In this document: in pieces, positions 27,377-35,296 of the stretch
Numbering within the stretch: position 1 is the stretch's first letter
Layout of the letters: every line of letters begins with the position of its first letter
NCBI RefSeq assembly: GCF_000982825.1
Contig: NZ_CP011047.1
Location: forward strand, 3,286,001-3,350,000
DNA from: Cronobacter sakazakii
GTDB lineage: Bacteria > Pseudomonadota > Gammaproteobacteria > Enterobacterales > Enterobacteriaceae
DNA: 64,000 nucleotides
Direction of reading: 5' to 3'
Program-made: the position numbers and the translations under genes
Notes under the pieces: generated by a model
What the model was told of the DNA's origin: nothing
What the model saw: the letters and a program-made list of their open reading frames with translations, nothing else
Database searches by the model: none

Positions 27377-28522
27377 TTAGCGCCCGCCCATGATGGCGAT
27401 GTAATCCTGCGTCCAGCGGCTGTAGGGCACATATTTCCCGCCCTGCGACACCGGGGTTTTCCAGAAAGCGATTTTGTCGAAGAAGGTAAAGCCGTTGGTT
27501 TCGCAGCCTTTCTCGCCAAGCAGCGTGCTGGCCTTACAGCCTTCCGGCACCGCCGGGAGCGAGCCGAACCAGGCGGCAACATCGCCCTGCACTTTCGGCG
27601 TCAGCGACCAGTTCATCCATTGATAGGCGCAGTTAGGGTGTTTCGCGTCGGCGTGCAGCATGGTGGTATCGGCCCAGCCGGTCACGCCCTCTTTCGGGAA
27701 AACGGTGGCGATGGGCTGGCCTTCGTTTTTCAGCGCGTTCGCCTGGTATGGCCAGGCGCTGGCGGCCACGACGCCCTCGTTTTTGAAATCGCTCATCTGC
27801 ACCGTGGTGTCGTGCCAGTAACGATGGATCAGCTGATGCTGATCGCGCAGCACTTTCAGTACCGCGCCATACTGCGCCTCGGTCAGCTGATAAGGATCGG
27901 TGATGCTGAGCTCAGGCTGAGTGGCTTTAACGTAGAGCGCCGCATCGGCGATATAAATCGGCCCGTCGTAGGCCTGCACGCGGCCCTGATTCGATTTGCC
28001 ATCCGCCAGCGTTTGTTTCACAAACAGCACCGCCCAGCTGTCCGGCGGCGTCGGGAACGCTTTGGTGTTATACATCAGCAGGTTTGGCCCCCACTGGTAC
28101 GGCGTGCCGTAGACTTTACCGTCGAGGTTGAACCATTCGCCTTTGACGAGGCGCGGGTCGACATTTTTCCAGTTCGGGATGAGCGCAGTGTTAATCGGCT
28201 GTACGCGTTTGCCCATGATGAGGCGCAGCGAGGCGTCGCCGGAGGCCGTGACCAAATCGTAACCGCCTTTCGCCATCAGACTGACCATTTCATCGGACGT
28301 GGCGGCGGTTTTGACATTCACCGCGCAGCCGGTCGATTTTTCAAACTCCGTCACCCAGTCATAAGCTTTGTCGGTCTGGCCGCGTTCGATATAGCCCGGC
28401 CACGCGATGATATCGAGGCGGCCTTCCCCCTGGCCGAGTTGGGAAGGCGGCTCGGCGGCGCTGGCGATACTGGTCGTCAGGCACAGCGCGGCGGCCGCGC
28501 TAAGCGCGAAGGATTTGGTCAT
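27377..28522 (-). CDS. ydcS: Periplasmic binding protein YdcS of the polyamine-type ABC transporter
   Basis: The 381-residue precursor has a signal peptide (MTKSFALSAAAALCLTTSIASAA) and a PotD/PotF-like fold: LDIIAWPGYIERG, FEKSTGCAVNVK and GTPYQWGPNLLMYN. E. coli YdcS is also 381 residues and is reported to bind polyamines and to have a poly-hydroxybutyrate-related activity. It is the first gene of ydcSTUV-patD, with an AGGAG site. The upstream region is cut off from ydcR by IS1 (28909-29676), which leaves 386 bp of native leader. Confidence 0.92.
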   Translation of the reverse strand: MTKSFALSAAAALCLTTSIASAAEPPSQLGQGEGRLDIIAWPGYIERGQTDKAYDWVTEFEKSTGCAVNVKTAATSDEMVSLMAKGGYDLVTASGDASLRLIMGKRVQPINTALIPNWKNVDPRLVKGEWFNLDGKVYGTPYQWGPNLLMYNTKAFPTPPDSWAVLFVKQTLADGKSNQGRVQAYDGPIYIADAALYVKATQPELSITDPYQLTEAQYGAVLKVLRDQHQLIHRYWHDTTVQMSDFKNEGVVAASAWPYQANALKNEGQPIATVFPKEGVTGWADTTMLHADAKHPNCAYQWMNWSLTPKVQGDVAAWFGSLPAVPEGCKASTLLGEKGCETNGFTFFDKIAFWKTPVSQGGKYVPYSRWTQDYIAIMGGR

Positions 28523-28908
28523 GGTCGTTGCTCCTGTCTGAATGATGAGTCGGCCGCCGTGCCGTAAAAATATCTCCCAAAATAACCATATACAGGCACA
28601 GATAAACGCGCCTGCGGGCGCTGGCGGAATTTATTCAGGTTGTGACAAACCGCGCACTCTTTATTGTTTCAGCGCTGTCGTTGCATAAATCAGGTGGTGG
28701 TTTTTCACAGTGTAGACAGGCGCTTAGCGATGTGAAGCCTTTTCCGTTAACTATTATGATTTCATATGCCCGAGCGGAAAGACGATTAACAGAAATAATC
28801 GCTGTGGAATAAGCCTGAATCAGGCATGGTTTTTTATTTCGGCAATAACCTTTTCTTTATTTGAGAATATAAACGCGCATTACCGAAAGGTTATTTCGCG
28901 CGTTTATC
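28523..28908. other. Leader region of the ydcS operon, bounded by IS1
   Basis: This 386-bp gap should hold the ydcS promoter, read on the minus strand. A TATATG-like -10 lies about 70-80 bp before the ydcS ATG. I see no gene, no clear sigma-54 site and no RNA gene. IS1 starts at 28909, and its outward transcription may affect the operon only weakly, since its genes read in the opposite direction. Confidence 0.4.
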
Positions 28909-28963
28909 GGTGATGCTGCCAACTTACTGATTTAGTGTATGATGGTGTTTTTGAGGTGCTCCA

Positions 28964-29239
28964 GTGGCTTCTGTTTCTATCAGCTGTCCCTCCTGTTCAG
29001 CTACTGACGGGGTGGTGCGTAACGGCAAAAGCACCGCCGGACATCAGCGCTATCTCTGCTCTCACTGCCGTAAAACATGGCAACTGCAGTTCACTTACAC
29101 CGCTTCTCAACCCGGTACGCACCAGAAAATCATTGATATGGCCATGAATGGCGTTGGATGCCGGGCAACCGCCCGCATTATGGGCGTTGGCCTCAACACG
29201 ATTTTCCGCCATTTAAAAAACTCAGGCCGCAGTCGGTAA
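28964..29239 (+). CDS. insA: IS1 protein InsA, copy 2
   Basis: Encodes the same 91 residues as copy 1, with the CPSC...CSHC zinc pattern and the helix-turn-helix. The slippage run AAAAAAC lies at 29215-29221. It appears intact. Confidence 0.95.
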   Translation: MASVSISCPSCSATDGVVRNGKSTAGHQRYLCSHCRKTWQLQFTYTASQPGTHQKIIDMAMNGVGCRATARIMGVGLNTIFRHLKNSGRSR

Positions 29240-29661
29240 CCTCGCGCATACAGCCGGGCAGTGACGTCATCGTCTGCGCGGAAATGGACGAACAGTGGGG
29301 ATACGTCGGGGCTAAATCGCGCCAGCGCTGGCTGTTTTACGCGTATGACAGGCTCCGGAAGACGGTTGTTGCGCACGTATTCGGTGAACGCACTATGGCG
29401 ACGCTGGGGCGTCTTATGAGCCTGCTGTCACCCTTTGACGTGGTGATATGGATGACGGATGGCTGGCCGCTGTATGAATCCCGCCTGAAGGGAAAGCTGC
29501 ACGTAATCAGCAAGCGATATACGCAGCGAATTGAGCGGCATAACCTGAATCTGAGGCAGCACCTGGCACGGCTGGGACGGAAGTCGCTGTCGTTCTCAAA
29601 ATCGGTGGAGCTGCATGACAAAGTCATCGGGCATTATCTGAACATAAAACACTATCAATAA
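29158..29661 (+). CDS. insB: IS1 InsB reading frame, copy 2
   Basis: Encodes the same 167 residues as copy 1 and is expressed as part of InsAB' by -1 frameshifting. It appears intact. Confidence 0.95.
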   Translation: MPGNRPHYGRWPQHDFPPFKKLRPQSVTSRIQPGSDVIVCAEMDEQWGYVGAKSRQRWLFYAYDRLRKTVVAHVFGERTMATLGRLMSLLSPFDVVIWMTDGWPLYESRLKGKLHVISKRYTQRIERHNLNLRQHLARLGRKSLSFSKSVELHDKVIGHYLNIKHYQ

Positions 29662-29687
29662 GTTGGAGTCATTACCCGTTTATCGCT

Positions 29688-31109
29688 TCATTGCGGCGCT
29701 TTCGCCATTGCTTCGCGGATGAGCCGCGCGAGCGTCTTCACCGCCTGCTCTTCGCGCTCGCCCCACGCCCAGGAGGCGTTGAAGCGAAAATAGTTATGCC
29801 AGCGCGCGCTGGTGGTGAACATTTTGCCGGGCGCAATGCTTATCTGGTGCGCCAGCGCCTGCTCGTGAAGCCTTCCTGCATCAAGCGCCGCGGGCAATTC
29901 TACCCAGAGGAAATAGCCGCTCTCGCTGCGGTGAATTTTAACCGCCTGCGGAAAGTGGCGGCGCAGCGACTGCCACGCCGCCTGTTTACGCTCCGCCAGC
30001 ACGCGGCGCAGACGCCGCAGGTGGGTGTCGTAGCGCCGCGTGGCGAGATAATCCACCAGCGCCATCTGCATCGGCGAGCTGGTAGAGAGCGTGCTCATCA
30101 ACTGAAGCTGCTGGATGCGCTGCGCATGGCGCCCCGCCGCCACCCAGCCGATGCGAAACCCGGCCACCAGACATTTGGAAAATGACGAACAGTGCAGCGT
30201 CAGCCCCTGGTCATCCCAGGCTTTCACCGGCAACGGTTTCTCGCGCCCGTAGTAAAGCTCGCTGTAGACATCATCTTCAATCAGCACCACGTTGTAGCGC
30301 GAAAGCAGCGCCATCAGCTGCTGCTTTTTCTGCGCGCTCAGCGTAAAGCCGAGCGGGTTCTGGGCGTTGCTCATCAGCCAGCAGGCTTTCACCGGGTACT
30401 CCTGCAGCGCCTTTTCGAGCGCCGCGAGATCGATGCCGTTGACCGCGTCGGTCGCCACAGAGAGCGCCTTCAGCCGTAAACGCTCCAGCGCCTGAAGCGC
30501 GCCGTAAAAACAGGGGTTTTCGACAATCACCCAGTCGCCGGGCTCGGTCACCGCCTGGAGGCTCAGATTTAAGGCTTCGAGCGCCCCTGCGGTAATGACA
30601 ATTTCATCGGGCGAGACGTTCATGCCTTGCATCGCGTATCGCCGGGCGATAGCGTGGCGCAGCGCCTCGTTGCCCGGCGGCAGGTTCTCAATCACGCTCA
30701 TGGCGTTGGCCGAGCGGCTGACGCTTGAGAGCGAGCGGTTAAGCTGCGCCAGTGGAAAGAGGCGCGGATCGGGAAACGCCGAGCCGAACGGCACCACGGC
30801 GGCGTCGGTGCTCGCCTGGAGCACGTCAAAAATATAGGTGTTGATGTCGACCTGCTCGTCGCGGGTCACCTGTTCGAGCGCCTGCGGCGCGCGGGGCGTG
30901 GGTTTCGGGGCGACGTAGTAACCGGACTGCGGGCGCGCCACGATGATCCCCTGACTTTCCAGCGTCTGATAGGCGTGGCTCACGGTCATAAAGCTCATGC
31001 CGCTGCTGACCACCTGCTCGCGCAGGGACGGCAGCCGGTCGCCAGGGTGCCACACCCCGAGGGCAATCTGATCGGTTATCTGCTGAGCCAGCCGCTGGTA
31101 TTTTTTCAT
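29688..31109 (-). CDS. ydcR: MocR-type GntR/aminotransferase regulator YdcR
   Basis: I place the start at 31109 (473 residues, MKKYQRLAQQITDQIALGVW, GAGGTG ribosome site), close to E. coli YdcR (468). Upstream codons in the frame have no support. An N-terminal GntR winged helix (residues 1-75, including GDRLPSLREQ and SFMTVSHAYQTLE) is fused to a type I aminotransferase-like domain. That domain has the PLP lysine region SSFSKCLVAGFRIGW and the NPLGF motif. It presumably senses an amine or amino acid with PLP and regulates ydcSTUV-patD, as its position in E. coli suggests. The stop lies 3 bp from the second IS1. Confidence 0.9.
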   Translation of the reverse strand: MKKYQRLAQQITDQIALGVWHPGDRLPSLREQVVSSGMSFMTVSHAYQTLESQGIIVARPQSGYYVAPKPTPRAPQALEQVTRDEQVDINTYIFDVLQASTDAAVVPFGSAFPDPRLFPLAQLNRSLSSVSRSANAMSVIENLPPGNEALRHAIARRYAMQGMNVSPDEIVITAGALEALNLSLQAVTEPGDWVIVENPCFYGALQALERLRLKALSVATDAVNGIDLAALEKALQEYPVKACWLMSNAQNPLGFTLSAQKKQQLMALLSRYNVVLIEDDVYSELYYGREKPLPVKAWDDQGLTLHCSSFSKCLVAGFRIGWVAAGRHAQRIQQLQLMSTLSTSSPMQMALVDYLATRRYDTHLRRLRRVLAERKQAAWQSLRRHFPQAVKIHRSESGYFLWVELPAALDAGRLHEQALAHQISIAPGKMFTTSARWHNYFRFNASWAWGEREEQAVKTLARLIREAMAKAPQ

Positions 31110-31306
31110 CGCACCTCGCGGCATCCGGCCGCATTCACAAGGGGTTAACGCAGAGCGCGTATCATCGTGCCGTCTGGTTAGATCAGGCAAGCAAAATCGC
31201 AACTTTTTATTTAACTGTTATAGTCAAATAACGTTTTTCTGTTTCTGCACGTTCGTGCTGCCCCGGATTACCATGATCGCGGACAACATTATGTCATGAG
31301 GTTTGC

Positions 31307-32716
31307 ATGTTTGGTTTAGATGCGTTTCATCTGGCAAGGATTCAGTTCGCCTTTACTGTTTCTTTCCACATTATTTTCCCCGCTATAACTATCGGTCTCG
31401 CCAGCTATCTGGCGGTGCTGGAAGGGCTGTGGGTGAAAACAAAAAATCCGGTATGGCGCTCGCTGTACCATTTCTGGTCGAAAATTTTCGCCGTTAACTT
31501 CGGGATGGGCGTGGTCTCAGGCCTGGTGATGGCCTATCAGTTCGGTACGAACTGGAGCGGCTTTTCACAGTTTGCGGGCAGTATTACCGGCCCGCTGCTG
31601 ACCTACGAAGTGCTGACCGCCTTCTTCCTGGAAGCCGGTTTCCTCGGCGTGATGCTGTTTGGCTGGAATAAAGTCGGCCCCGGCCTGCACTTTTTCTCCA
31701 CCTGCATGGTGGCGCTCGGCACGCTGATTTCGACCTTCTGGATCCTCGCCTCCAACAGCTGGATGCACACGCCGCAGGGCTTTGAGATCCACAACGGCCA
31801 GGTGGTGCCGGTGGACTGGGTGGCGGTAATTTTCAACCCCTCCTTCCCGTACCGCCTGCTGCATATGTCGATAGCGGCGTTTTTAAGCAGCGCGTTTTTT
31901 GTTGGCGCGTCTGCCGCCTGGCATCTGCTGCGCGGCAACGATACGCCCGCGATTCGCCGTATGTTCTCTATGGCGCTGTGGATGGCGCTGATAGTCGCCC
32001 CCATTCAGGCAATGATTGGCGATATGCACGGGCTGAATACGCTTAAGCATCAGCCCGCCAAAATCGCGGCCATTGAAGGCCACTGGGAGAACCCGCCGGG
32101 CGAGGCGACGCCGCTGACGCTCTTTGGCATCCCGGATATGGACGAAGAACGTACCAAATACGCGCTGGAAGTACCAAAACTCGGCAGCATTATCCTGACC
32201 CACAGCCTTGATAAACAGGTGCCGGCGCTTAAGGAGTTCCCGAAAGAAGATCGGCCGAACTCCACCATCGTGTTCTGGTCGTTTCGCATTATGGTGGCGA
32301 TGGGGCTTTTAATGATCCTGCTTGGCGTAATCAGCGTCTGGCTGCGCTACAAGAACCGCCTCTACACGTCTCGCCCCTTCCACCACTTCGCGCTCTGGAT
32401 GGGCCCGGCCGGGCTGATTGCCATTCTCGCAGGTTGGGTAACGACCGAAGTGGGCCGCCAGCCGTGGGTCGTGTACGGGCTGCAACGCACCCGCGACGCG
32501 GTCTCCGGCCACGGCGACCTGCAGATGAGCCTGAGCCTTATCGCCTTTATCGTGGTTTATACCTCCGTCTTCGGCGTCGGCTACAGCTACATGGTACGAC
32601 TGATTAAAAAAGGGCCGCAGCCGCTGGATGATATCCCTTCCAGCACCGACGGCAGACCCGCGCGTCCGCTGTCGGCGGCAGGCGAATCTCTGGATAGCGC
32701 AGAGGAGAAAGCGTAA
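31307..32716 (+). CDS. cioA: Cytochrome bd-type (cyanide-insensitive) quinol oxidase subunit I
   Basis: This 469-residue protein has nine or so membrane helices and the CydA start FGLDAFHLARIQFAFTVSFHIIFPA, with the His ligand near residue 22. The quinol loop is short and the total length is below that of E. coli CydA (522), as in CioA-type oxidases. Conserved GWVTTEVGRQPW near residue 385 is the heme d/b595 region. The complex reduces oxygen to water from ubiquinol without proton pumping. It starts behind GAGG and ends on the cioB start (one shared base). Confidence 0.88.
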   Translation: MFGLDAFHLARIQFAFTVSFHIIFPAITIGLASYLAVLEGLWVKTKNPVWRSLYHFWSKIFAVNFGMGVVSGLVMAYQFGTNWSGFSQFAGSITGPLLTYEVLTAFFLEAGFLGVMLFGWNKVGPGLHFFSTCMVALGTLISTFWILASNSWMHTPQGFEIHNGQVVPVDWVAVIFNPSFPYRLLHMSIAAFLSSAFFVGASAAWHLLRGNDTPAIRRMFSMALWMALIVAPIQAMIGDMHGLNTLKHQPAKIAAIEGHWENPPGEATPLTLFGIPDMDEERTKYALEVPKLGSIILTHSLDKQVPALKEFPKEDRPNSTIVFWSFRIMVAMGLLMILLGVISVWLRYKNRLYTSRPFHHFALWMGPAGLIAILAGWVTTEVGRQPWVVYGLQRTRDAVSGHGDLQMSLSLIAFIVVYTSVFGVGYSYMVRLIKKGPQPLDDIPSSTDGRPARPLSAAGESLDSAEEKA

Positions 32717-33726
32717 TGGGTATCGATCTCTCCATTATCTGGTTCGTGATTATCGTCTTCGCCACGCTGATGTATATCGTGATGGACGGCTTTGATCTCG
32801 GCATCGGCATTCTGTTCCCGTTTGTGCGTGACGGTCACGACCGCGATGTGATGGTTAACAGCGTGGCCCCGGTGTGGGACGGCAACGAAACCTGGCTGGT
32901 GCTGGGCGGCGCGGGCCTGTTCGGCGCGTTTCCGCTGGCCTATGCCGTTATCATCGACGCGCTGACCATTCCGCTGACGCTGATGCTGATTGGCCTTATC
33001 TTTCGCGGCGTGGCGTTTGAGTTCCGCTTTAAAGCGACGCCCGCCCACCGGCCCTTCTGGGATAAGGCGTTTCTGAGCGGCTCGATCCTGGCGACCTTCT
33101 GCCAGGGCGTGGTGGTGGGCGCGGTGATTAACGGCTTTAAAGTCACAGGCCGCACCTTCAGCGGTTCCGCGCTCGACTGGCTGACGCCGTTTAACCTCTT
33201 CTGCGGCGTGGGGCTGGTGGTCGCCTATGCGCTGCTCGGCGCAAGCTGGATAGTCATGAAGAGTGAAAACCAGCTGCACCACAATATGCGTCGCCTCGCG
33301 CGTTCGCTACTGCTGGCGCTGCTGGCGGTGATCGTTATTATCAGCGCCTGGACGCCGCTCGCCCATCAGGCGGTTTCCGATCGCTGGTTCACGCTGCCTA
33401 ATCTCTGGTTCCTGCTGCCGGTGCCGGTACTGGTGGCGCTGTTCAGCCTCTGGCTGTGGCGCAAGCTTGCGGACTCTGAGAGCCACACGCTGCCGTTCGT
33501 GCTGACGCTGGGGCTGATTTTCTTAGGCTTCAGCGGGCTTGGCATCAGCATCTGGCCTCACATCATTCCGCCTGATATCACGCTTTGGGAGGCCGCCGCG
33601 CCGCCGGCAAGCCAGGGCTTTATGCTGGTGGGCGCGCTGCTGATTATCCCGATAATTCTGGTCTACACCTTCTGGAGCTACTACGTGTTCCGCGGCAAAG
33701 TTCAGCATGGGGAGGGCTATCACTGA
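32716..33726 (+). CDS. cioB: Cytochrome bd-type quinol oxidase subunit II
   Basis: The 336-residue protein with about eight membrane segments has the CydB signature MDGFDLGIGILFPF (residues 16-29) and VAPVWDGNETWLVLGGAGLFGAFP. It forms the heterodimer with CioA. It begins on the last base of cioA and its stop TGA overlaps the ATG of the DUF2474 gene, so all three are translated together. Confidence 0.9.
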   Translation: MGIDLSIIWFVIIVFATLMYIVMDGFDLGIGILFPFVRDGHDRDVMVNSVAPVWDGNETWLVLGGAGLFGAFPLAYAVIIDALTIPLTLMLIGLIFRGVAFEFRFKATPAHRPFWDKAFLSGSILATFCQGVVVGAVINGFKVTGRTFSGSALDWLTPFNLFCGVGLVVAYALLGASWIVMKSENQLHHNMRRLARSLLLALLAVIVIISAWTPLAHQAVSDRWFTLPNLWFLLPVPVLVALFSLWLWRKLADSESHTLPFVLTLGLIFLGFSGLGISIWPHIIPPDITLWEAAAPPASQGFMLVGALLIIPIILVYTFWSYYVFRGKVQHGEGYH

Positions 33727-33863
33727 TGGAACATCACGATTCGCCGCGCTGGAAAAAGCTGCTGTGGCTGGTGGTCATCTGGTCCGCGAGCGTTCTGGCG
33801 CTCGGCGCGGTCAGCATGGTGTTGCGCTTGCTGATGAGCGCCGCCGGGTTAAAAACCCACTAA
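33726..33863 (+). CDS. DUF2474 small membrane protein, bd-oxidase accessory (CydX-like)
   Basis: The 45-residue protein MEHHDSPRWKKLLWLVVIW... has one membrane helix (residues 12-38) and a positively charged front, the DUF2474 pattern. It starts within the cioB stop (TGATG). Such single-helix proteins are found behind cioAB and are thought to stabilise the oxidase as CydX does for CydAB. The function is inferred from that context. Confidence 0.82.
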   Translation: MEHHDSPRWKKLLWLVVIWSASVLALGAVSMVLRLLMSAAGLKTH

Positions 33864-33873
33864 TCTTCTTTCA

Positions 33874-33900
33874 GGCCAGCCTTCGCGCTGGCCTTTCTTT
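33874..33900 (+). terminator. Terminator of the cioAB operon
   Basis: A GGCCAGC / GCTGGCC stem with a CTTCGC loop is followed by TTTCTTT, 10 bp after the small-protein stop. Confidence 0.85.
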
Positions 33901-33955
33901 CCCCCGTCGCGTTTAACTCCCGTTTATTGAAAGTTGTCTGCACGGGCGATACGAT

Positions 33956-33983
33956 TAAACAATCCATCCAGACGGATTGTTTA
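33956..33983. promoter_or_regulatory. Palindromic operator of the TetR/SMR operon
   Basis: TAAACAATCC and GGATTGTTTA form a perfect 10-bp inverted repeat with an 8-bp spacer, ending 2 bp before the regulator's ATG at 33986. The symmetry and position are typical of a TetR autoregulatory site. Confidence 0.82.
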
Positions 33984-33985
33984 TT

Positions 33986-34555
33986 ATGAGCAAAGCACAT
34001 CATCGTTCAAAATCACCCGAGGCGCTGCGCCAGACGCTGCTGGAATGCGCCGCCGGGGTTATCGCCGAGCAAGGTCTGACGGGCCTTACGCAGGAAAAAG
34101 TCATTCGCCGCGCCGGGATCAGCAAAGGCGGTTTACAGCACCACTTCCCGACCCGCCAGGCGCTGGTGGACGGCGTGATGCACCACCTTGAACAGGCGCT
34201 GTTGGAAGAGATCCAGACGCTGATGGCTCAGGATCCGAACCCGAACGGTCGCGCCACACGCGCTTATATTCATGCCTGTGTCAGAAAAATGCCGGACAGT
34301 GAACAGGCCATGCAACGCGCGCTGATGACGGCGATTTTCGCCGACCCGGCCCTTCAGCAGCGCTGGGGCGTCTTTCTGCGGGACGCCCTGCCGCGCGACG
34401 ACGACGAACACGCCTCGCCTGAGAAAACACGGCGTCGGCTGCTCTGCCGCATGACGGCAGATGGATTCTGGTTTGCCGCGCTCTGCGGCGACCACACGGT
34501 GCCGCCTGACGATCGGGCGGCGTTAATCGAAACTCTACTGGCAATGACGGAGTAA
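33986..34555 (+). CDS. TetR family regulator of an SMR efflux pump
   Basis: The start at 33986 (189 residues, MSKAHHRSKSPEALRQ) is favoured over an upstream codon at 33977, because the upstream one lies in the operator. The N-terminal DNA-binding domain (residues 15-62) is clear: LTQEKVIRRAGISKGGLQHHFPTRQALVDG. The C-terminal ligand domain is divergent. The gene is followed after 4 bp by an EmrE-like pump and preceded by a perfect palindrome. It therefore probably represses both genes and is released by a cationic drug-like compound. Confidence 0.88.
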   Translation: MSKAHHRSKSPEALRQTLLECAAGVIAEQGLTGLTQEKVIRRAGISKGGLQHHFPTRQALVDGVMHHLEQALLEEIQTLMAQDPNPNGRATRAYIHACVRKMPDSEQAMQRALMTAIFADPALQQRWGVFLRDALPRDDDEHASPEKTRRRLLCRMTADGFWFAALCGDHTVPPDDRAALIETLLAMTE

Positions 34556-34559
34556 CATC

Positions 34560-34889
34560 ATGACCTGGCTGCTGCTCTCTGTGGCGATTGTGTGTGAAGT
34601 AATTGGCACGACGTTTTTAAAGCTCTCTGAAGGCTTTACCCGTCTGCTGCCGACGCTGGTGACAGCGCTGTGTTACGGTATCGCGTTCTGGTGTTTAAGC
34701 ATCACCATGCGCACCATTCCGACCGGCATTATTTACGCTATCTGGTCTGGCGTCGGTGTTGTGCTGATTGGCGTGGTGGGCTGGATTTTTCTCGGCCAGA
34801 AGCTCGATCTGCCCGCCATGCTCGGCATGGGGCTGATTATCGCGGGCGTACTCGTGATAAACCTGTTCTCCCACGCCGTCGCGCATTGA
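34560..34889 (+). CDS. EmrE-like small multidrug resistance transporter
   Basis: The 109-residue protein has four membrane helices. The essential membrane Glu lies at residue 13 (VCEVIGTTFLKLSEGFTRL), and GIIYAIWSGVGVVLIGVVGW and the C-terminal AGVLVINLFS follow. It resembles E. coli EmrE (110 residues) closely along its length. Such pumps are antiparallel homodimers that exchange quaternary cations for protons. It is co-transcribed with the TetR gene. Confidence 0.9.
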   Translation: MTWLLLSVAIVCEVIGTTFLKLSEGFTRLLPTLVTALCYGIAFWCLSITMRTIPTGIIYAIWSGVGVVLIGVVGWIFLGQKLDLPAMLGMGLIIAGVLVINLFSHAVAH

Positions 34890-34895
34890 TTTTCC

Positions 34896-34926
34896 GCCGG
34901 GCACAGTTGCCCGGCCATCGCGTTTT
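34896..34926 (+). terminator. Probable terminator of the TetR/SMR operon
   Basis: An 8-bp stem GCCGGGCA / TGCCCGGC with a CAGT loop lies 7 bp after the stop. The T-rich stretch (TTTTCTTATT) begins 7 bp after the stem, so termination may be imperfect. Confidence 0.55.
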
Positions 34927-35296
34927 CTTATTATTACCCCCTGCCTGACCTGAATTTATCGCCCTTTCAACCTAAGGATAATCCTAAGCCGGGGAATAGT
35001 TATTTATTACGCATAAAAATAAAGGCTCAGTATTATTAAGCCTATAAGCGCAGCGGCAAATAAATATATCATTTGAAATTTCCGCGACTATTCCGTGAAA
35101 TGATAATCACCATAAGAAACCAATTATCTCGCCGCGCTTATTTTCATTCGAAATAGCGGTATGTATTTTTTTGTCATTTATATGGATGGGAAGCGGTATT
35201 TATAAAATATAAAAAGCGCGCCACATCGCACCGGGTATTCCTCCGCTACCTTATGCTCACCCTGGCTTTCAGGTATTTCATTCAACGAGGTTTATC
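34927..35296. other. AT-rich leader of the arabinofuranoside operon
   Basis: About 370 bp without a gene. The sequence is AT-rich and should carry the promoter and regulator sites of the GPH transporter operon. GTGA and TCAC half-sites near 35097-35112 are spaced 8 bp apart rather than 6, so I do not call a CRP site. Confidence 0.4.

Larger units (their letters stand above)
28909..29676 (+). mobile_element. IS1, copy 2 (768 bp), between ydcS and ydcR
   Basis: The same ends and length as copy 1. It is flanked by an 8-bp direct repeat, CGTTTATC (28901-28908 and 29677-29684). The insertion lies 3 bp beyond the ydcR stop codon and 386 bp upstream of ydcS, so no gene is broken. Each copy has its own target repeat, so they inserted separately and do not form a composite transposon. 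Confidence 0.97.

Noticed and set aside
26221..27393. 390-codon open frame on the plus strand opposite ydcT
   Set aside because: It is antisense to a clear ABC ATPase, has an Arg/His-rich composition typical of shadows in GC-rich DNA, and shows no domain.
21833..29676. Composite transposon bounded by the two IS1 copies
   Set aside because: Each IS1 has its own different target duplication, and the enclosed ydc genes are in their ancestral order.
35097..35112. GTGA/TCAC pair as a CRP site before the GPH transporter operon
   Set aside because: The spacer is 8 bp rather than 6, and the flanking bases do not match.
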